Below are positions 1 to 7,910 of a DNA stretch of 64,000 nucleotides, in pieces. Every line of letters begins with the position of its first letter. The stretch's first letter is position 1. A program made the position numbers and the translations under genes. Under the pieces are notes generated by a model, which made no database searches, was not told the DNA's origin, and worked only from the letters and a program-made list of their open reading frames with translations. The DNA is taken from positions 347,452-411,451 of the forward strand of contig NZ_KB907501.1 of NCBI RefSeq assembly GCF_000382065.1. The letters run 5' to 3'. Source of the stretch: Stenotrophomonas hibiscicola ATCC 19867 (lineage in GTDB: Bacteria > Pseudomonadota > Gammaproteobacteria > Xanthomonadales > Xanthomonadaceae).

Positions 1-580
1 CGGGCAGGCCGAACTCGCGGCACAGCGCGGCGTGCACGGTGCGAAGGGTGTGTTCCAGGCTGGGCGCGGTGATCGCATCGGCCACCTCGCGCAGCGGCAG
101 GTGGGTGGTGGCCAGGGCCACGCGCACGATGGGGTTGGCCAGCATCATCACCACCTTCACCCCGGCCTGGTCGGCCAGCAGTTCGGTGGTGCCACTGTAG
201 GCGATGCCGCCTTCGTTGATGACCGCCTTGTGCACCGGGCCGGTGACCACGCCGTGCAGTTCGCCGGACAGGCAGGCCTGACCGGCAGCGAGCAGGGCGC
301 CGATGACGGCCCCGGCATTGGCCGGGTCGGCCTGGCCGAAGTGGCTGGGCATGGCATTGGCCACCGCGCGCACACGCAGGTCGCCCGGGGCGCGGGCTTC
401 GGCGTCCTCGGGCAGCAGCTGCAGGGGCAGGTTCAGCGCGACGGCGGCTGCGCGCAGGGTATCCGGGTCGGCGAAGGCCAGCAGCCGGCAATCTTCACGC
501 GGCTGCTGGACGAGGCGGACACACAGCTCCGGGCCGATCCCGGCGGGCTCGCCCGGTACCAGAGCGAGCTCGGGGCGCAT
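1..580 (-). CDS. pdxA: 4-hydroxythreonine-4-phosphate dehydrogenase PdxA (N-terminal part, cut by window edge)
   Basis: PdxA oxidises 4-phosphohydroxy-L-threonine with NAD in the DXP-dependent pyridoxal 5'-phosphate pathway (cytosol). About 193 N-terminal residues are visible. The start reads MRPELALVPGEPAGIGPEL, the conserved PdxA opening in which GEPAGIGPE is the family hallmark. Further on come the GELHGVVTGPVHKAVIN block and the YSGTTELLAD block typical of the family. The ATG at 580 begins 3 bp after the surA stop, so pdxA is translated from the lptD-surA-pdxA message, the same order as in E. coli. The C-terminal half lies outside the window, so integrity cannot be judged. Confidence 0.93.
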   Translation of the reverse strand, partial: MRPELALVPGEPAGIGPELCVRLVQQPREDCRLLAFADPDTLRAAAVALNLPLQLLPEDAEARAPGDLRVRAVANAMPSHFGQADPANAGAVIGALLAAGQACLSGELHGVVTGPVHKAVINEGGIAYSGTTELLADQAGVKVVMMLANPIVRVALATTHLPLREVADAITAPSLEHTLRTVHAALCREFGLP

Positions 581-583
581 CGG

Positions 584-1930
584 TCAGGACTGCGGCGGCG
601 TGGCGGTATTTTCCGCGCGGTCCCCGCTGCGGAAGCTGACATAGGCTTCGCCACGCAGTTCCTGCAGGAAGCGGTTGTACTCGTCTTCCAGCTTGCGGCG
701 GCCGATGGTCTCGCGGATCTGGGCGCGCTGGTTGTCGTTGGTCACGTCGGTCTGGCGGGTGGCCACGCGCTGCACGATGTGCCAACCGGCATCGGTGCGG
801 AACGGCTGGCTGACGCCGCCGTCCTGGATGCCGGCCACCTGCTGGCCGAACGCCGGACCGAACGCGTCGACCGGGAACCAGCCCAGATCGCCGCCCTGAC
901 CCTTGCTGTTGTTGTCCTCGGAGGATTCCTTGGCCACGGTTTCGAAATCCGCGCCGCCGGCGATGCGGGCGCGCAGGGTATCGATCTTGGCCTTGGCGGC
1001 AGCGTCGGTCTGGTGATCGTCCACGCGCACCAGGATGTGGCGGCCGTGGTATTCGGTGACCGTGTGCGCGCCACCGCTGGCGGCGCTGGCATCACGCACT
1101 TCCACCAGCTTCAGCAACTGGAAGCCGCTGGGGCCGCGGATCGGGCCGACCACTTCGCCGGGCTTCATCTTTTCCATCAGCTGGGCAAAGGCCTGCGGGA
1201 TTTCATCCAGGCTGCGCCAGCCCAGATCGCCGCCTTCCAGCGCGTTCGGGCTGTCCGAATAACGCACGGCGGCAGCGTTGAAGTCCAGCTCACCCTTGTC
1301 CAGCAGGGCCTTCACGCCCTCGGCCTTCTTCTGGCCGGTGGCGATCTGGTCGGCGTTGGAGCCGTCGGGCAGGGCGATCAGGATGTGTGCCAGGTGGTAC
1401 TGGTTGCCCACCGTGGCCTGCTGCTTCAGCGCGGCGTCCACTTCACCCTCGCTGACGCTGATGCGGCTCTGCGCGAAGCTCTGGCGCAGGCGCTGCACAG
1501 TGATTTCATCGCGCACCGAAGCACGGAAATCGTTGAAATCGATGCCGTCGTGGGCCAGGCGCTGGCGCAGTGCATCCAGGTCCGAACCGTTCTGCTGGGC
1601 GATGGCATTCATCGCCTGGTTCAGCTCCTGGTCGCTGACGCGGATGCCGCTGCCCTGGGCGCGGGCGACCTGCAGCTTGACCAGCACCAGTCGCTCGAGC
1701 ACCTGGCGGCTGAGCACATCTTCCGGCGGCAGCTGGTTTTCACGGCCGGCGTACTGCGCCTTGATGTTGGCGATCGCACGCTGGAGCTCGCTCTGCAGGA
1801 TCACGTCCTCGTCGACGACGGCGGCGATGCGGTCCAACGGCTGCGCCTCCTGCGCGAGCACCTGCAGAGGGGCGGACACGCTGGACACCGCCAGCAGGGA
1901 GGCGAGAAGAACGGGGAAGCGCTTGGTCAT
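584..1930 (-). CDS. surA: Periplasmic chaperone / peptidyl-prolyl isomerase SurA
   Basis: 448 aa, close to the usual SurA length (~430). A cleavable signal peptide (hydrophobic residues about 8-26, cleavage after VLAQ or VLA) is followed by the SurA N-terminal chaperone domain beginning LDRIAAVVDEDVILQSEL. Two parvulin PPIase domains follow (about 178-280 and 290-390), recognisable by HLAHILIALP and YHGRHILVRV starts and by paired GGDLGW motifs. SurA escorts outer-membrane beta-barrels through the periplasm, including LptD. The gene overlaps lptD by 4 bp (ATGA) and runs into pdxA with a 3-bp gap, so all three are one transcription unit. No oddities seen. Confidence 0.97.
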   Translation of the reverse strand: MTKRFPVLLASLLAVSSVSAPLQVLAQEAQPLDRIAAVVDEDVILQSELQRAIANIKAQYAGRENQLPPEDVLSRQVLERLVLVKLQVARAQGSGIRVSDQELNQAMNAIAQQNGSDLDALRQRLAHDGIDFNDFRASVRDEITVQRLRQSFAQSRISVSEGEVDAALKQQATVGNQYHLAHILIALPDGSNADQIATGQKKAEGVKALLDKGELDFNAAAVRYSDSPNALEGGDLGWRSLDEIPQAFAQLMEKMKPGEVVGPIRGPSGFQLLKLVEVRDASAASGGAHTVTEYHGRHILVRVDDHQTDAAAKAKIDTLRARIAGGADFETVAKESSEDNNSKGQGGDLGWFPVDAFGPAFGQQVAGIQDGGVSQPFRTDAGWHIVQRVATRQTDVTNDNQRAQIRETIGRRKLEDEYNRFLQELRGEAYVSFRSGDRAENTATPPQS

Positions 1931-4500
1931 GGGATCTGATTCGGATCGTAGTCATCGCGGGTCACCCCGGTGTTGCTGGGCGGCACGAGATAGAGGTCGT
2001 CGCGGTTGTAGCCGAGGATAGCACGGCGCAGGGTGCGGTCCGTGTCCTGGCCGATGGAGCTCAGGCCCTTCAGGACGAACTCCACCTGGATGGAATTGTT
2101 CATCTCGCCCTCGCGATTGCGGACGTAGCGGCGGCCGACCACGCGCACGGCCAGGCAGCAGCTGTCCCACTGCACGCCGCCGATGATTTCCAGCGGCTCC
2201 TTGTCCTGCAGCGAGTAGTAATAGCGACCGACCAGGCTCCAGCGCGCATTCAGCGGGTACAGGAACGACAGGTCAGCCTGCTCCAGCAGGGTGCGGTCAT
2301 GCTTGTTGGCCGTCGCCGGGGCGCCGGCGTTGATGCGGTAGCGGTAGCTCAGGTTGATCACGCCATCGTTGGGCATCAGGTAGCGGGCGCGGACGCTGGC
2401 CAGATCCTCGCGCTTGTACTTCGGGTCCCACTGGTAGGTGGCGCCCAGGGTCCAGCGGTCGTTGATCATGTAGTTGCCGTCGGCGATCCACGCCGACTTG
2501 CCCTTCTCCACCGGCGCGCCGCCCGGCGTGACGGTCACCCGCGACTCGTCGAAGTACTGGATCTGGCCGATCGAGGCCGAGAACCGCTCTTTGCCGGTGG
2601 TCTGGTCGATGAAACGGGTACTCAGTGCCAGGGTCAGCTGGTTGGCATCGTTCTGGCGGTCGGCGCCGGTGTAGCGCGAATCGCGGAACAGCTGGCCCCA
2701 GCTGAAGGTGAAGTCACGGGTGTCGAAGATCGGCAGTTCGTCCTGGTTGCGGTACGGCGTGCGCAGGTAGAACAGGCGCGGCTCCAGCGTCTGCAGGAAG
2801 GACTTGCCGCGGATGCTGGTCTCGCGGTCGAAGAACAGGCCGGCGTCGATGCTGCCGATCGGCAGGCTGCGGCTGGGCGAGGTGTTGCCGCGCAGCTGTT
2901 CCGGCGTGGCGGTGGTCACGTCCACGCCCTCCGAGGCCAGAACGGTGCTGCGTATCCTGTCGGCCAGGCCGCGGTCCAGCTGGTAGGCCGTGTAGCGGTA
3001 CGCCAGAGTGGGCGTGATGTACCAGGCCGCGCCGCTGATGGGGAAGGAAACGTACGGCTTGACGTCAAGGCGGGAGCCGCCATAGGCGCGCACGGTCTGG
3101 CCGGTGCGGGTGTATTGCAGGTCCGGGCCCGCATCGGCACCGTACTTGAGGTTCACGTCGTCGTGGGTGAACCTCACCGCTTCGGCGTACAGGCCGGTTT
3201 CCAGCCATGGCCGCATCGGCTTGTTCCAGTTGAAATACACCCGCGGCTGGCGGTTGTAGGGCAGGGCATTCTCGTCAAGCGTGTAGTCGGTCAGCTGCCA
3301 GCGGTCGGCCATGATGCCAGCCGTCCAGTTCGTGCCCGTACCGTACAGGCCGATGGTGCTCTGCAGGTTGGAGGCGGTCACCCCCACCAGGCGGTTGGCG
3401 AAGTCCTCGACATAGCGCTCGTCGCTGACCCAGGCCAGGTTGGCGCGGGCCTGCCAGTGGCTGTTCACGTTGTGGTAGCCGTCGAACATCACCCGGCCGC
3501 GGTCGCGGTCGCGCAGCCTGTCGTTGGGCATGTAGCTGGTCAGCACCTCGCCACGGCCGCCGTTGTAGAGGTAGCGGAACTCGTTGTCGAGCAGCAGGCC
3601 GCGCCGGCTCATGTAGCGCGGGGTCAACGTGTCGTCGTAGTTCGGCGCCAGGTTGAAGTAGATCGGCTGTGCGTAGTCGAATCCGTTGCGCCCGGACATG
3701 CCCAGCTGCGGGAACAGCAGGCCGGTCTTGCGGCGGTCATCGATCGGGAACTTGAAGTACGGCGCCCACAGCACCGGCACCTTGCCGATCCGCAGCACGG
3801 CGTTGCGGGCGGTGCCGAAGCCCTCGTCGTTGTCCACTTCGATCTGCGGCGCCGACAGCTTCCACACCGGCTGTGACGGGTCGCAGGTGGTGTAGGTGGA
3901 GCGGTGCATCTGGCCGACCGCGCCCTGCAGGTCGACCGACTCGGCATCGCCGTTGCCGCGGCGCGACACCAGCTGGTACTTGATGTCGGTGATCTTGTGG
4001 GTGTCGCTTTCCTGGTTGCCTTCGGCGCGCTTGGCGACCATCCGGATCGACCCGTCCTGGTAGCGGACATTGCCGTCGGCGATGTAGTTGCCGGTCTCGG
4101 TGTCGAAACTGAGCTTGTCGGTACCGACGAACTGGTCGCCCCGGCGCAGCGCCACGTTGCCCTCGTACTGCGGCACGGTGGTGGTACCCAGCAGTTGGTC
4201 GCCTTCGATGTCGGTCGGCTGGTTCTCGCGGGCGGCCGCAGCGGCAGCCTTGTCCTGGCCCGGGACCGGCGTGGGGGCGTCGGTGAACGCGGGAATGACG
4301 TCGGTGGCCGGGCACAGGCCCCAGTTGAGCGGCTTATCATCAGCCATCGCCGGAAGGCTGATGGCGATGCTCAGAGGCAGGGGAAGCAGGCGGAGGGCTC
4401 GGCGCACGCGGTTCGGATTCGGGCGAAAACGGACGGTAGCTTGCCCCATCCCTTGCATAGGGGCAATGAAGGACGCCGGAGCCTGCCGGTTCGGGTTCAT
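1927..4500 (-). CDS. lptD: LPS-assembly protein LptD
   Basis: Outer-membrane beta-barrel that, with the lipoprotein LptE, inserts lipopolysaccharide into the outer leaflet. I place the start at ATG 4500 (MNPNRQAP), which overlaps the upstream deacetylase stop as ATGA; this gives 857 aa. A start further downstream (MGQATVRF) would also leave a complete signal peptide, ending at SLPAMA before DDKPLNWGLC. After the signal comes the OstA/LptA-like beta-jellyroll (EGDQLLGTTTVPQYEGNVAL), then the long LptD barrel domain with many aromatic strand ends. Paired cysteines occur near the N-terminus (GLCPATD) and in the barrel (QWDSCCLAVR), as expected for LptD disulfides. It is followed by its chaperone gene surA. 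Confidence 0.96.
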   Translation of the reverse strand: MNPNRQAPASFIAPMQGMGQATVRFRPNPNRVRRALRLLPLPLSIAISLPAMADDKPLNWGLCPATDVIPAFTDAPTPVPGQDKAAAAAARENQPTDIEGDQLLGTTTVPQYEGNVALRRGDQFVGTDKLSFDTETGNYIADGNVRYQDGSIRMVAKRAEGNQESDTHKITDIKYQLVSRRGNGDAESVDLQGAVGQMHRSTYTTCDPSQPVWKLSAPQIEVDNDEGFGTARNAVLRIGKVPVLWAPYFKFPIDDRRKTGLLFPQLGMSGRNGFDYAQPIYFNLAPNYDDTLTPRYMSRRGLLLDNEFRYLYNGGRGEVLTSYMPNDRLRDRDRGRVMFDGYHNVNSHWQARANLAWVSDERYVEDFANRLVGVTASNLQSTIGLYGTGTNWTAGIMADRWQLTDYTLDENALPYNRQPRVYFNWNKPMRPWLETGLYAEAVRFTHDDVNLKYGADAGPDLQYTRTGQTVRAYGGSRLDVKPYVSFPISGAAWYITPTLAYRYTAYQLDRGLADRIRSTVLASEGVDVTTATPEQLRGNTSPSRSLPIGSIDAGLFFDRETSIRGKSFLQTLEPRLFYLRTPYRNQDELPIFDTRDFTFSWGQLFRDSRYTGADRQNDANQLTLALSTRFIDQTTGKERFSASIGQIQYFDESRVTVTPGGAPVEKGKSAWIADGNYMINDRWTLGATYQWDPKYKREDLASVRARYLMPNDGVINLSYRYRINAGAPATANKHDRTLLEQADLSFLYPLNARWSLVGRYYYSLQDKEPLEIIGGVQWDSCCLAVRVVGRRYVRNREGEMNNSIQVEFVLKGLSSIGQDTDRTLRRAILGYNRDDLYLVPPSNTGVTRDDYDPNQIP

Positions 4501-5435
4501 CCGGCGGAGGTGCCGGCGGATGGCGTAAGCAGGGCCTGGACATGGGCCACGCTGCACTCGGCCAGGGCCTGCAGGTCATAGCCGCCCTCCAGCATCGACA
4601 CCACCCGGCCAGCCGCGTGGCGGCGTGCCAGCGCGTGCAGCTCACCGGTGATCCAGGCGAAATCGTCGGTCTCCAGCATCAGATCCGCCTGTGGATCACG
4701 CAGGTGGGCATCGAAGCCGGCCGAGATCAGCAGCAGCTGCGGGCGGAAGTCGTCGATGGCTGGCAGCATTTCGTCGGCCCAGACGTTGCGGAAGCGGAAG
4801 CCGCCGCTTCCCGGCGGCAGCAGGATGTTCATCAGGTTGCCGGCACCGCGGTCGCGGCGCAGGCCGGAATTGGGGAACAGCCCGGCCTGGTGGGTGCTGT
4901 AGTACGAAACCCGGGCGTCATGCTGGAAGATGTCCTGGGTGCCATTGCCGTGGTGCACGTCGAAATCGACCACCGCGATCCGTTCCAGGCCATGGCGGTC
5001 GCGGGCATGGGCGGCGGCGATGGCGATGTTGTTCAGCAGGCAGAAGCCCATGGCGGTGCTGCTGGTGGCGTGGTGGCCCGGTGGGCGTACCGCGCAGAAG
5101 GCCAGCGGGTCCTCGCCCAGCATCACCGCATCGACTGCGGCCACACCGGCACCGGCGGCGTGCACGGCGGCGCTGGCCGAGCCCGGCGAGGTCCAGGTGT
5201 CCATGTCCAGCTGGCGCAGCGGTGCGGTCTGCGGCTGCAGCACGAAGTCGAGCAGGGCGCTGTCGTGGACCCGGGTCAGTTCGCCGAACTTCGCCGGCGG
5301 CGCCTCGCGCCAGTCCAGCTGGCCGGGGAAGGCGGTGTGCAGCGCGTCCAGCACCTGCTGCAGCCGTTGCGGGCATTCGGGATGGCCGGGACCGGGGTCA
5401 TGCAGCAGGCAGGACGGGTGGGAATAGACCAGCAT
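4497..5435 (-). CDS. Histone-deacetylase-family (AcuC/HDAH-like) Zn-dependent deacetylase
   Basis: 312 aa. Class II HDAC-like fold: substrates in bacteria include acetyl-lysine proteins, acetylpolyamines and small acetylamides; the substrate here is unknown. Diagnostic motifs are all present: RPPGHHA with the paired catalytic His121-His122, VDFDVHHGNG with Zn ligands Asp159 and His161, and ISAGFDAHLRDP carrying the second Zn aspartate. There is no signal peptide, so it should be cytosolic. The stop overlaps the lptD start by 4 bp (ATGA), and the stop of the upstream cobalamin adenosyltransferase is only 9 bp away, so it sits inside the lptD operon. Whether this means a role in envelope biogenesis or only shared transcription is not shown by the sequence. 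Confidence 0.92.
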   Translation of the reverse strand: MLVYSHPSCLLHDPGPGHPECPQRLQQVLDALHTAFPGQLDWREAPPAKFGELTRVHDSALLDFVLQPQTAPLRQLDMDTWTSPGSASAAVHAAGAGVAAVDAVMLGEDPLAFCAVRPPGHHATSSTAMGFCLLNNIAIAAAHARDRHGLERIAVVDFDVHHGNGTQDIFQHDARVSYYSTHQAGLFPNSGLRRDRGAGNLMNILLPPGSGGFRFRNVWADEMLPAIDDFRPQLLLISAGFDAHLRDPQADLMLETDDFAWITGELHALARRHAAGRVVSMLEGGYDLQALAECSVAHVQALLTPSAGTSAG

Positions 5436-5444
5436 CGTGCCGAC

Positions 5445-5999
5445 TCAGCGCTGGCGCTGCTGTGGCTGCCACAGCGCTTCGCCATGGCCGTCGGCGCGGG
5501 CCAGCACCCGGGCCAGCACGAACAGCAGGTCCGACAGCCGGTTGAGGTATTGCAGCGCCTCGCTGCGGACGGCCTCGTGGCGGGCCAGGGTGACCGTCTC
5601 GCGCTCGGCGCGGCGGACGATGGTGCGGGCCAGATGGCAGCGCGCGGCAGCTTCGCCGCCGGCCGGCAGGATGAATTCCTTCAGCATCGGGAGGTTGGCG
5701 TTGTAATGGTCCAGCTGCTGCTCCAGGGCCGAGACGTCGGCGGCATGGATCGCGGCGTGGCCGGGAATGCACAGCTCGGCGCCCAGATCGAACAGCTGGT
5801 GCTGCAGATGCACCACCAGCGCGCGTACATCCTCGGGCAGGGGCGCGGCCAGCAGCAGGCCGAGCGCGGCGTTGGCCTCGTCGACGGTACCGAAGGACGC
5901 CACGCGGGCGTCATCCTTGGCCACGCGTTGGCCGTCGCCAAGGCCGGTACTGCCGTCGTCGCCGGTGCGGGTGTAAATGCGCGAGAGGCGATGACCCAT
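5445..5999 (-). CDS. Cob(I)alamin adenosyltransferase, PduO type
   Basis: 184 aa. Transfers the 5'-deoxyadenosyl group of ATP to cob(I)alamin, making adenosylcobalamin. The PduO/MMAB signature is complete: RIYTRTGDDGSTGLGDGQRV near residues 6-25, the ATP-binding KDD that follows, VDEANAALGL, and LNRLSDLLFVLARV near the C-terminus. It starts 10 bp after the stop of the upstream membrane protein and ends 9 bp before the HDAC gene, so it is co-transcribed with both. No cobalamin-synthesis genes are in the window, so a salvage role is likely (inference). Confidence 0.93.
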   Translation of the reverse strand: MGHRLSRIYTRTGDDGSTGLGDGQRVAKDDARVASFGTVDEANAALGLLLAAPLPEDVRALVVHLQHQLFDLGAELCIPGHAAIHAADVSALEQQLDHYNANLPMLKEFILPAGGEAAARCHLARTIVRRAERETVTLARHEAVRSEALQYLNRLSDLLFVLARVLARADGHGEALWQPQQRQR

Positions 6000-6009
6000 G
6001 GCGCGCGGC

Positions 6010-6594
6010 TCAGTGGCGGATGTCGCGGCGGGCCTGCTGGAGCTTCAACACCTGCTCCACGGCCAGCTGCAGGGCAGCGGCCAGCGCCACATAGATCGCC
6101 GTAGTGCGCAGGTAGGGCCCGAACCACTGCGCGTAGTTCTGTGCCCAGCCGGCCAGCGTCGGCTCGGCCACGTTACGGCTGGTCCAGTAGAAGCCGCCCT
6201 GCGCCAGCAGGTGGCAGATCGCCACCGACGCGACCAGCAGCAGCGCACCCTTGGCCAGCACCGGCCAGCGCGCGCCCTGGTAGTTGCGGCCCAGCAGCAT
6301 GCCGCCGGCCCACAGCGAGAAGTACGCCGGCAGCAGCAGCCAGTAACCCGGCGACACGCAGTAGTGCTGCCAGAAATCCAGGCCGCTGCTGCGGATCACG
6401 ATCCAGTCCACCAGCACGGCGAACACCATCAGCAGCGGAAACGCCCAGCGTGTCCACGTGGCCAAATAGAAGCCACCGATGAAGAACACCGCCCAGGAGG
6501 CATCGGGGATCGCCGCGAAGTGGTTGACCCGGGTCGCCGCCAGCAACAGCACGAGGACGGACAGGACGAAGGCGCGGTTGGCGGTGGCGGACAT
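6010..6594 (-). CDS. Multi-spanning inner-membrane protein, possible vitamin ECF-transporter S-component-like
   Basis: 194 aa with about five to six hydrophobic segments (roughly residues 8-25, 32-48, 50-66, 82-104, 118-138, 155-175). The motif near the N-terminus, TRVNHFAAIPDASWAVFFIGGF, resembles DUF6580/ECF-S-like proteins, which place the pattern R-x-x-P-(H/N) ahead of a hydrophobic helix. That family assignment is from memory of the motif, not a search. It is the first gene of the run that continues with the cobalamin adenosyltransferase (10-bp gap), so uptake of a corrinoid precursor is a reasonable guess. No Walker ATPase accompanies it here. Confidence 0.6.
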   Translation of the reverse strand: MSATANRAFVLSVLVLLLAATRVNHFAAIPDASWAVFFIGGFYLATWTRWAFPLLMVFAVLVDWIVIRSSGLDFWQHYCVSPGYWLLLPAYFSLWAGGMLLGRNYQGARWPVLAKGALLLVASVAICHLLAQGGFYWTSRNVAEPTLAGWAQNYAQWFGPYLRTTAIYVALAAALQLAVEQVLKLQQARRDIRH

Positions 6595-6701
6595 GGCAGC
6601 GGGCCCGGAGCGGATTCAGGTTTCATTCTAGCCCGCCGCGCCGGTTGGCGCAGGCGCCGCTTGTTCGGCGTACAGTCGGGGCGAGCGCGTATCATGAACA
6701 C

Positions 6702-7910
6702 ATGAGTGAACGACATGACGTGCTGATTGTCGGTGGTGGCCTGGTGGGTGCCAGCCTGGCCATCGCCCTGGACCGGCTGGGCCGCGACGTGGGCCTGCTC
6801 GAGGCCAGCCCGGCCGGCGAGCTGCCTGCGGTGTTCGACCAGCGCAATCTCAGTTTCGCCGCTGCCACCGTCAATGCGCTGACCGCGCTGGGGGTGATGC
6901 AGAAGCTGGCGATGGCACCGGGCCCGATCCGGCGCATCCATGTCAGTCGTGCCGGCGATTTCGGCCGTGTGCAGCTCGAAGCGGCCGATTACGACCGGCC
7001 GTGGTTCGGCCAGGTGGTGGTCGCGCGCGATTTCGGCCAGGCGCTGGAAGCGCGGCTTCAGGAGCTGCCGCGCCTGCGCCGTTATCGGCCGATGCGGTTC
7101 CTGGGACTGGGCGAGGTGGTGGACGGCTACCGCCAGGTGCGGGTGGCTGACGAGGCGGGTGAACGCGTGCTGCTGGCACGTCTGGTGGTGGGGGCCGATG
7201 GCACCACCAGCGGCGTGCGTGGCGCGCTGGGCATCGAGGTCGACCGCCATGATTTCCAGCAGACCCTGTTCGTCGCCCGCGTGCGCAGCCAGCGTGCGCC
7301 GGATGGCACGGCCTGGGAGCGCTTCACCGATACCGGCCCGACCGCCCTGCTGCCGCGCGGTGACCGCCACTTCGGCACCGTGCATGGCGTGGCCCGCGAT
7401 CAGGCCGATGCGGTGATGGCGCTGGACGATGCGGCCTGGCTGCAGCGCCTGCAGGACGCGATCGGCTGGCGTGCCGGCCGCCTGCTCGAATCCGGTCCAC
7501 GCAGCGCTTATCCGCTCATCCAGGTGCTGGCGCGCGCATTGGCCGGTGAACGCACGGTGCTGCTGGGCAATGCCGCGCAGACCATCCATCCGCTGGGTGC
7601 GCAGGGCTTCAACCTGGGCCTGCGCGATGCGCTGACCCTGGCCGAACTGCTGGAGAATGCGCATGAGGATGCCGGCAGTGATGCATTGCTGCAGGCCTAT
7701 GTTGCACGCCGCGAGGAAGACCGCCGGCAGACGGTGGCGTTCTCCGGCGGCCTGGCACGGCTGACCAGCAACCCGGCGCCACTGATGCGGCCGCTGCGCA
7801 GCCTCGGTCTGGTGGCCGCACAACGCGCCTCGGTGCAGTCGATGCTGGTCGGTGGTGCGATGGGCTTCCGTGGCGAAGTACCGAGGCTGTGCCGTGGAGA
7901 AACCGCATGA
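6702..7910 (+). CDS. ubiH: 2-polyprenyl-6-methoxyphenol hydroxylase, UbiH family
   Basis: 402 aa FAD monooxygenase hydroxylating the ring of ubiquinone intermediates, probably membrane-associated. The start at ATG 6702 puts the Rossmann motif at residues 11-16 (VLIVGGGLVGAS); a longer reading frame upstream lacks homologous character. The mid-domain has LVVGADGTTSGVR. The C-terminal FAD motif reads LLGNAAQTIHPLGAQGFNLG, with GNAAQ in place of the more usual GDAAH. This variant is characteristic of UbiH itself and separates it from the next gene. The stop overlaps the next start by 4 bp (ATGA). It is divergent from the 6594 gene across about 107 bp. Confidence 0.92.
   Translation: MSERHDVLIVGGGLVGASLAIALDRLGRDVGLLEASPAGELPAVFDQRNLSFAAATVNALTALGVMQKLAMAPGPIRRIHVSRAGDFGRVQLEAADYDRPWFGQVVVARDFGQALEARLQELPRLRRYRPMRFLGLGEVVDGYRQVRVADEAGERVLLARLVVGADGTTSGVRGALGIEVDRHDFQQTLFVARVRSQRAPDGTAWERFTDTGPTALLPRGDRHFGTVHGVARDQADAVMALDDAAWLQRLQDAIGWRAGRLLESGPRSAYPLIQVLARALAGERTVLLGNAAQTIHPLGAQGFNLGLRDALTLAELLENAHEDAGSDALLQAYVARREEDRRQTVAFSGGLARLTSNPAPLMRPLRSLGLVAAQRASVQSMLVGGAMGFRGEVPRLCRGETA

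Noticed and set aside
32..1939. 635-codon open frame on the plus strand opposite pdxA and surA
   Set aside because: Antisense shadow in high-GC DNA; its translation is low-complexity and rich in G, H, A and Q, while surA on the other strand has full family motifs.
2299..3876. 525-codon plus-strand frame opposite lptD
   Set aside because: Antisense shadow, V/A/G/H-rich, with no start signal or motif.
6595..6701. Possible cobalamin riboswitch ahead of the adenosyltransferase operon
   Set aside because: Only 107 bp are available and no B12-box or characteristic stem was seen by eye; it also serves as the ubiH promoter region.
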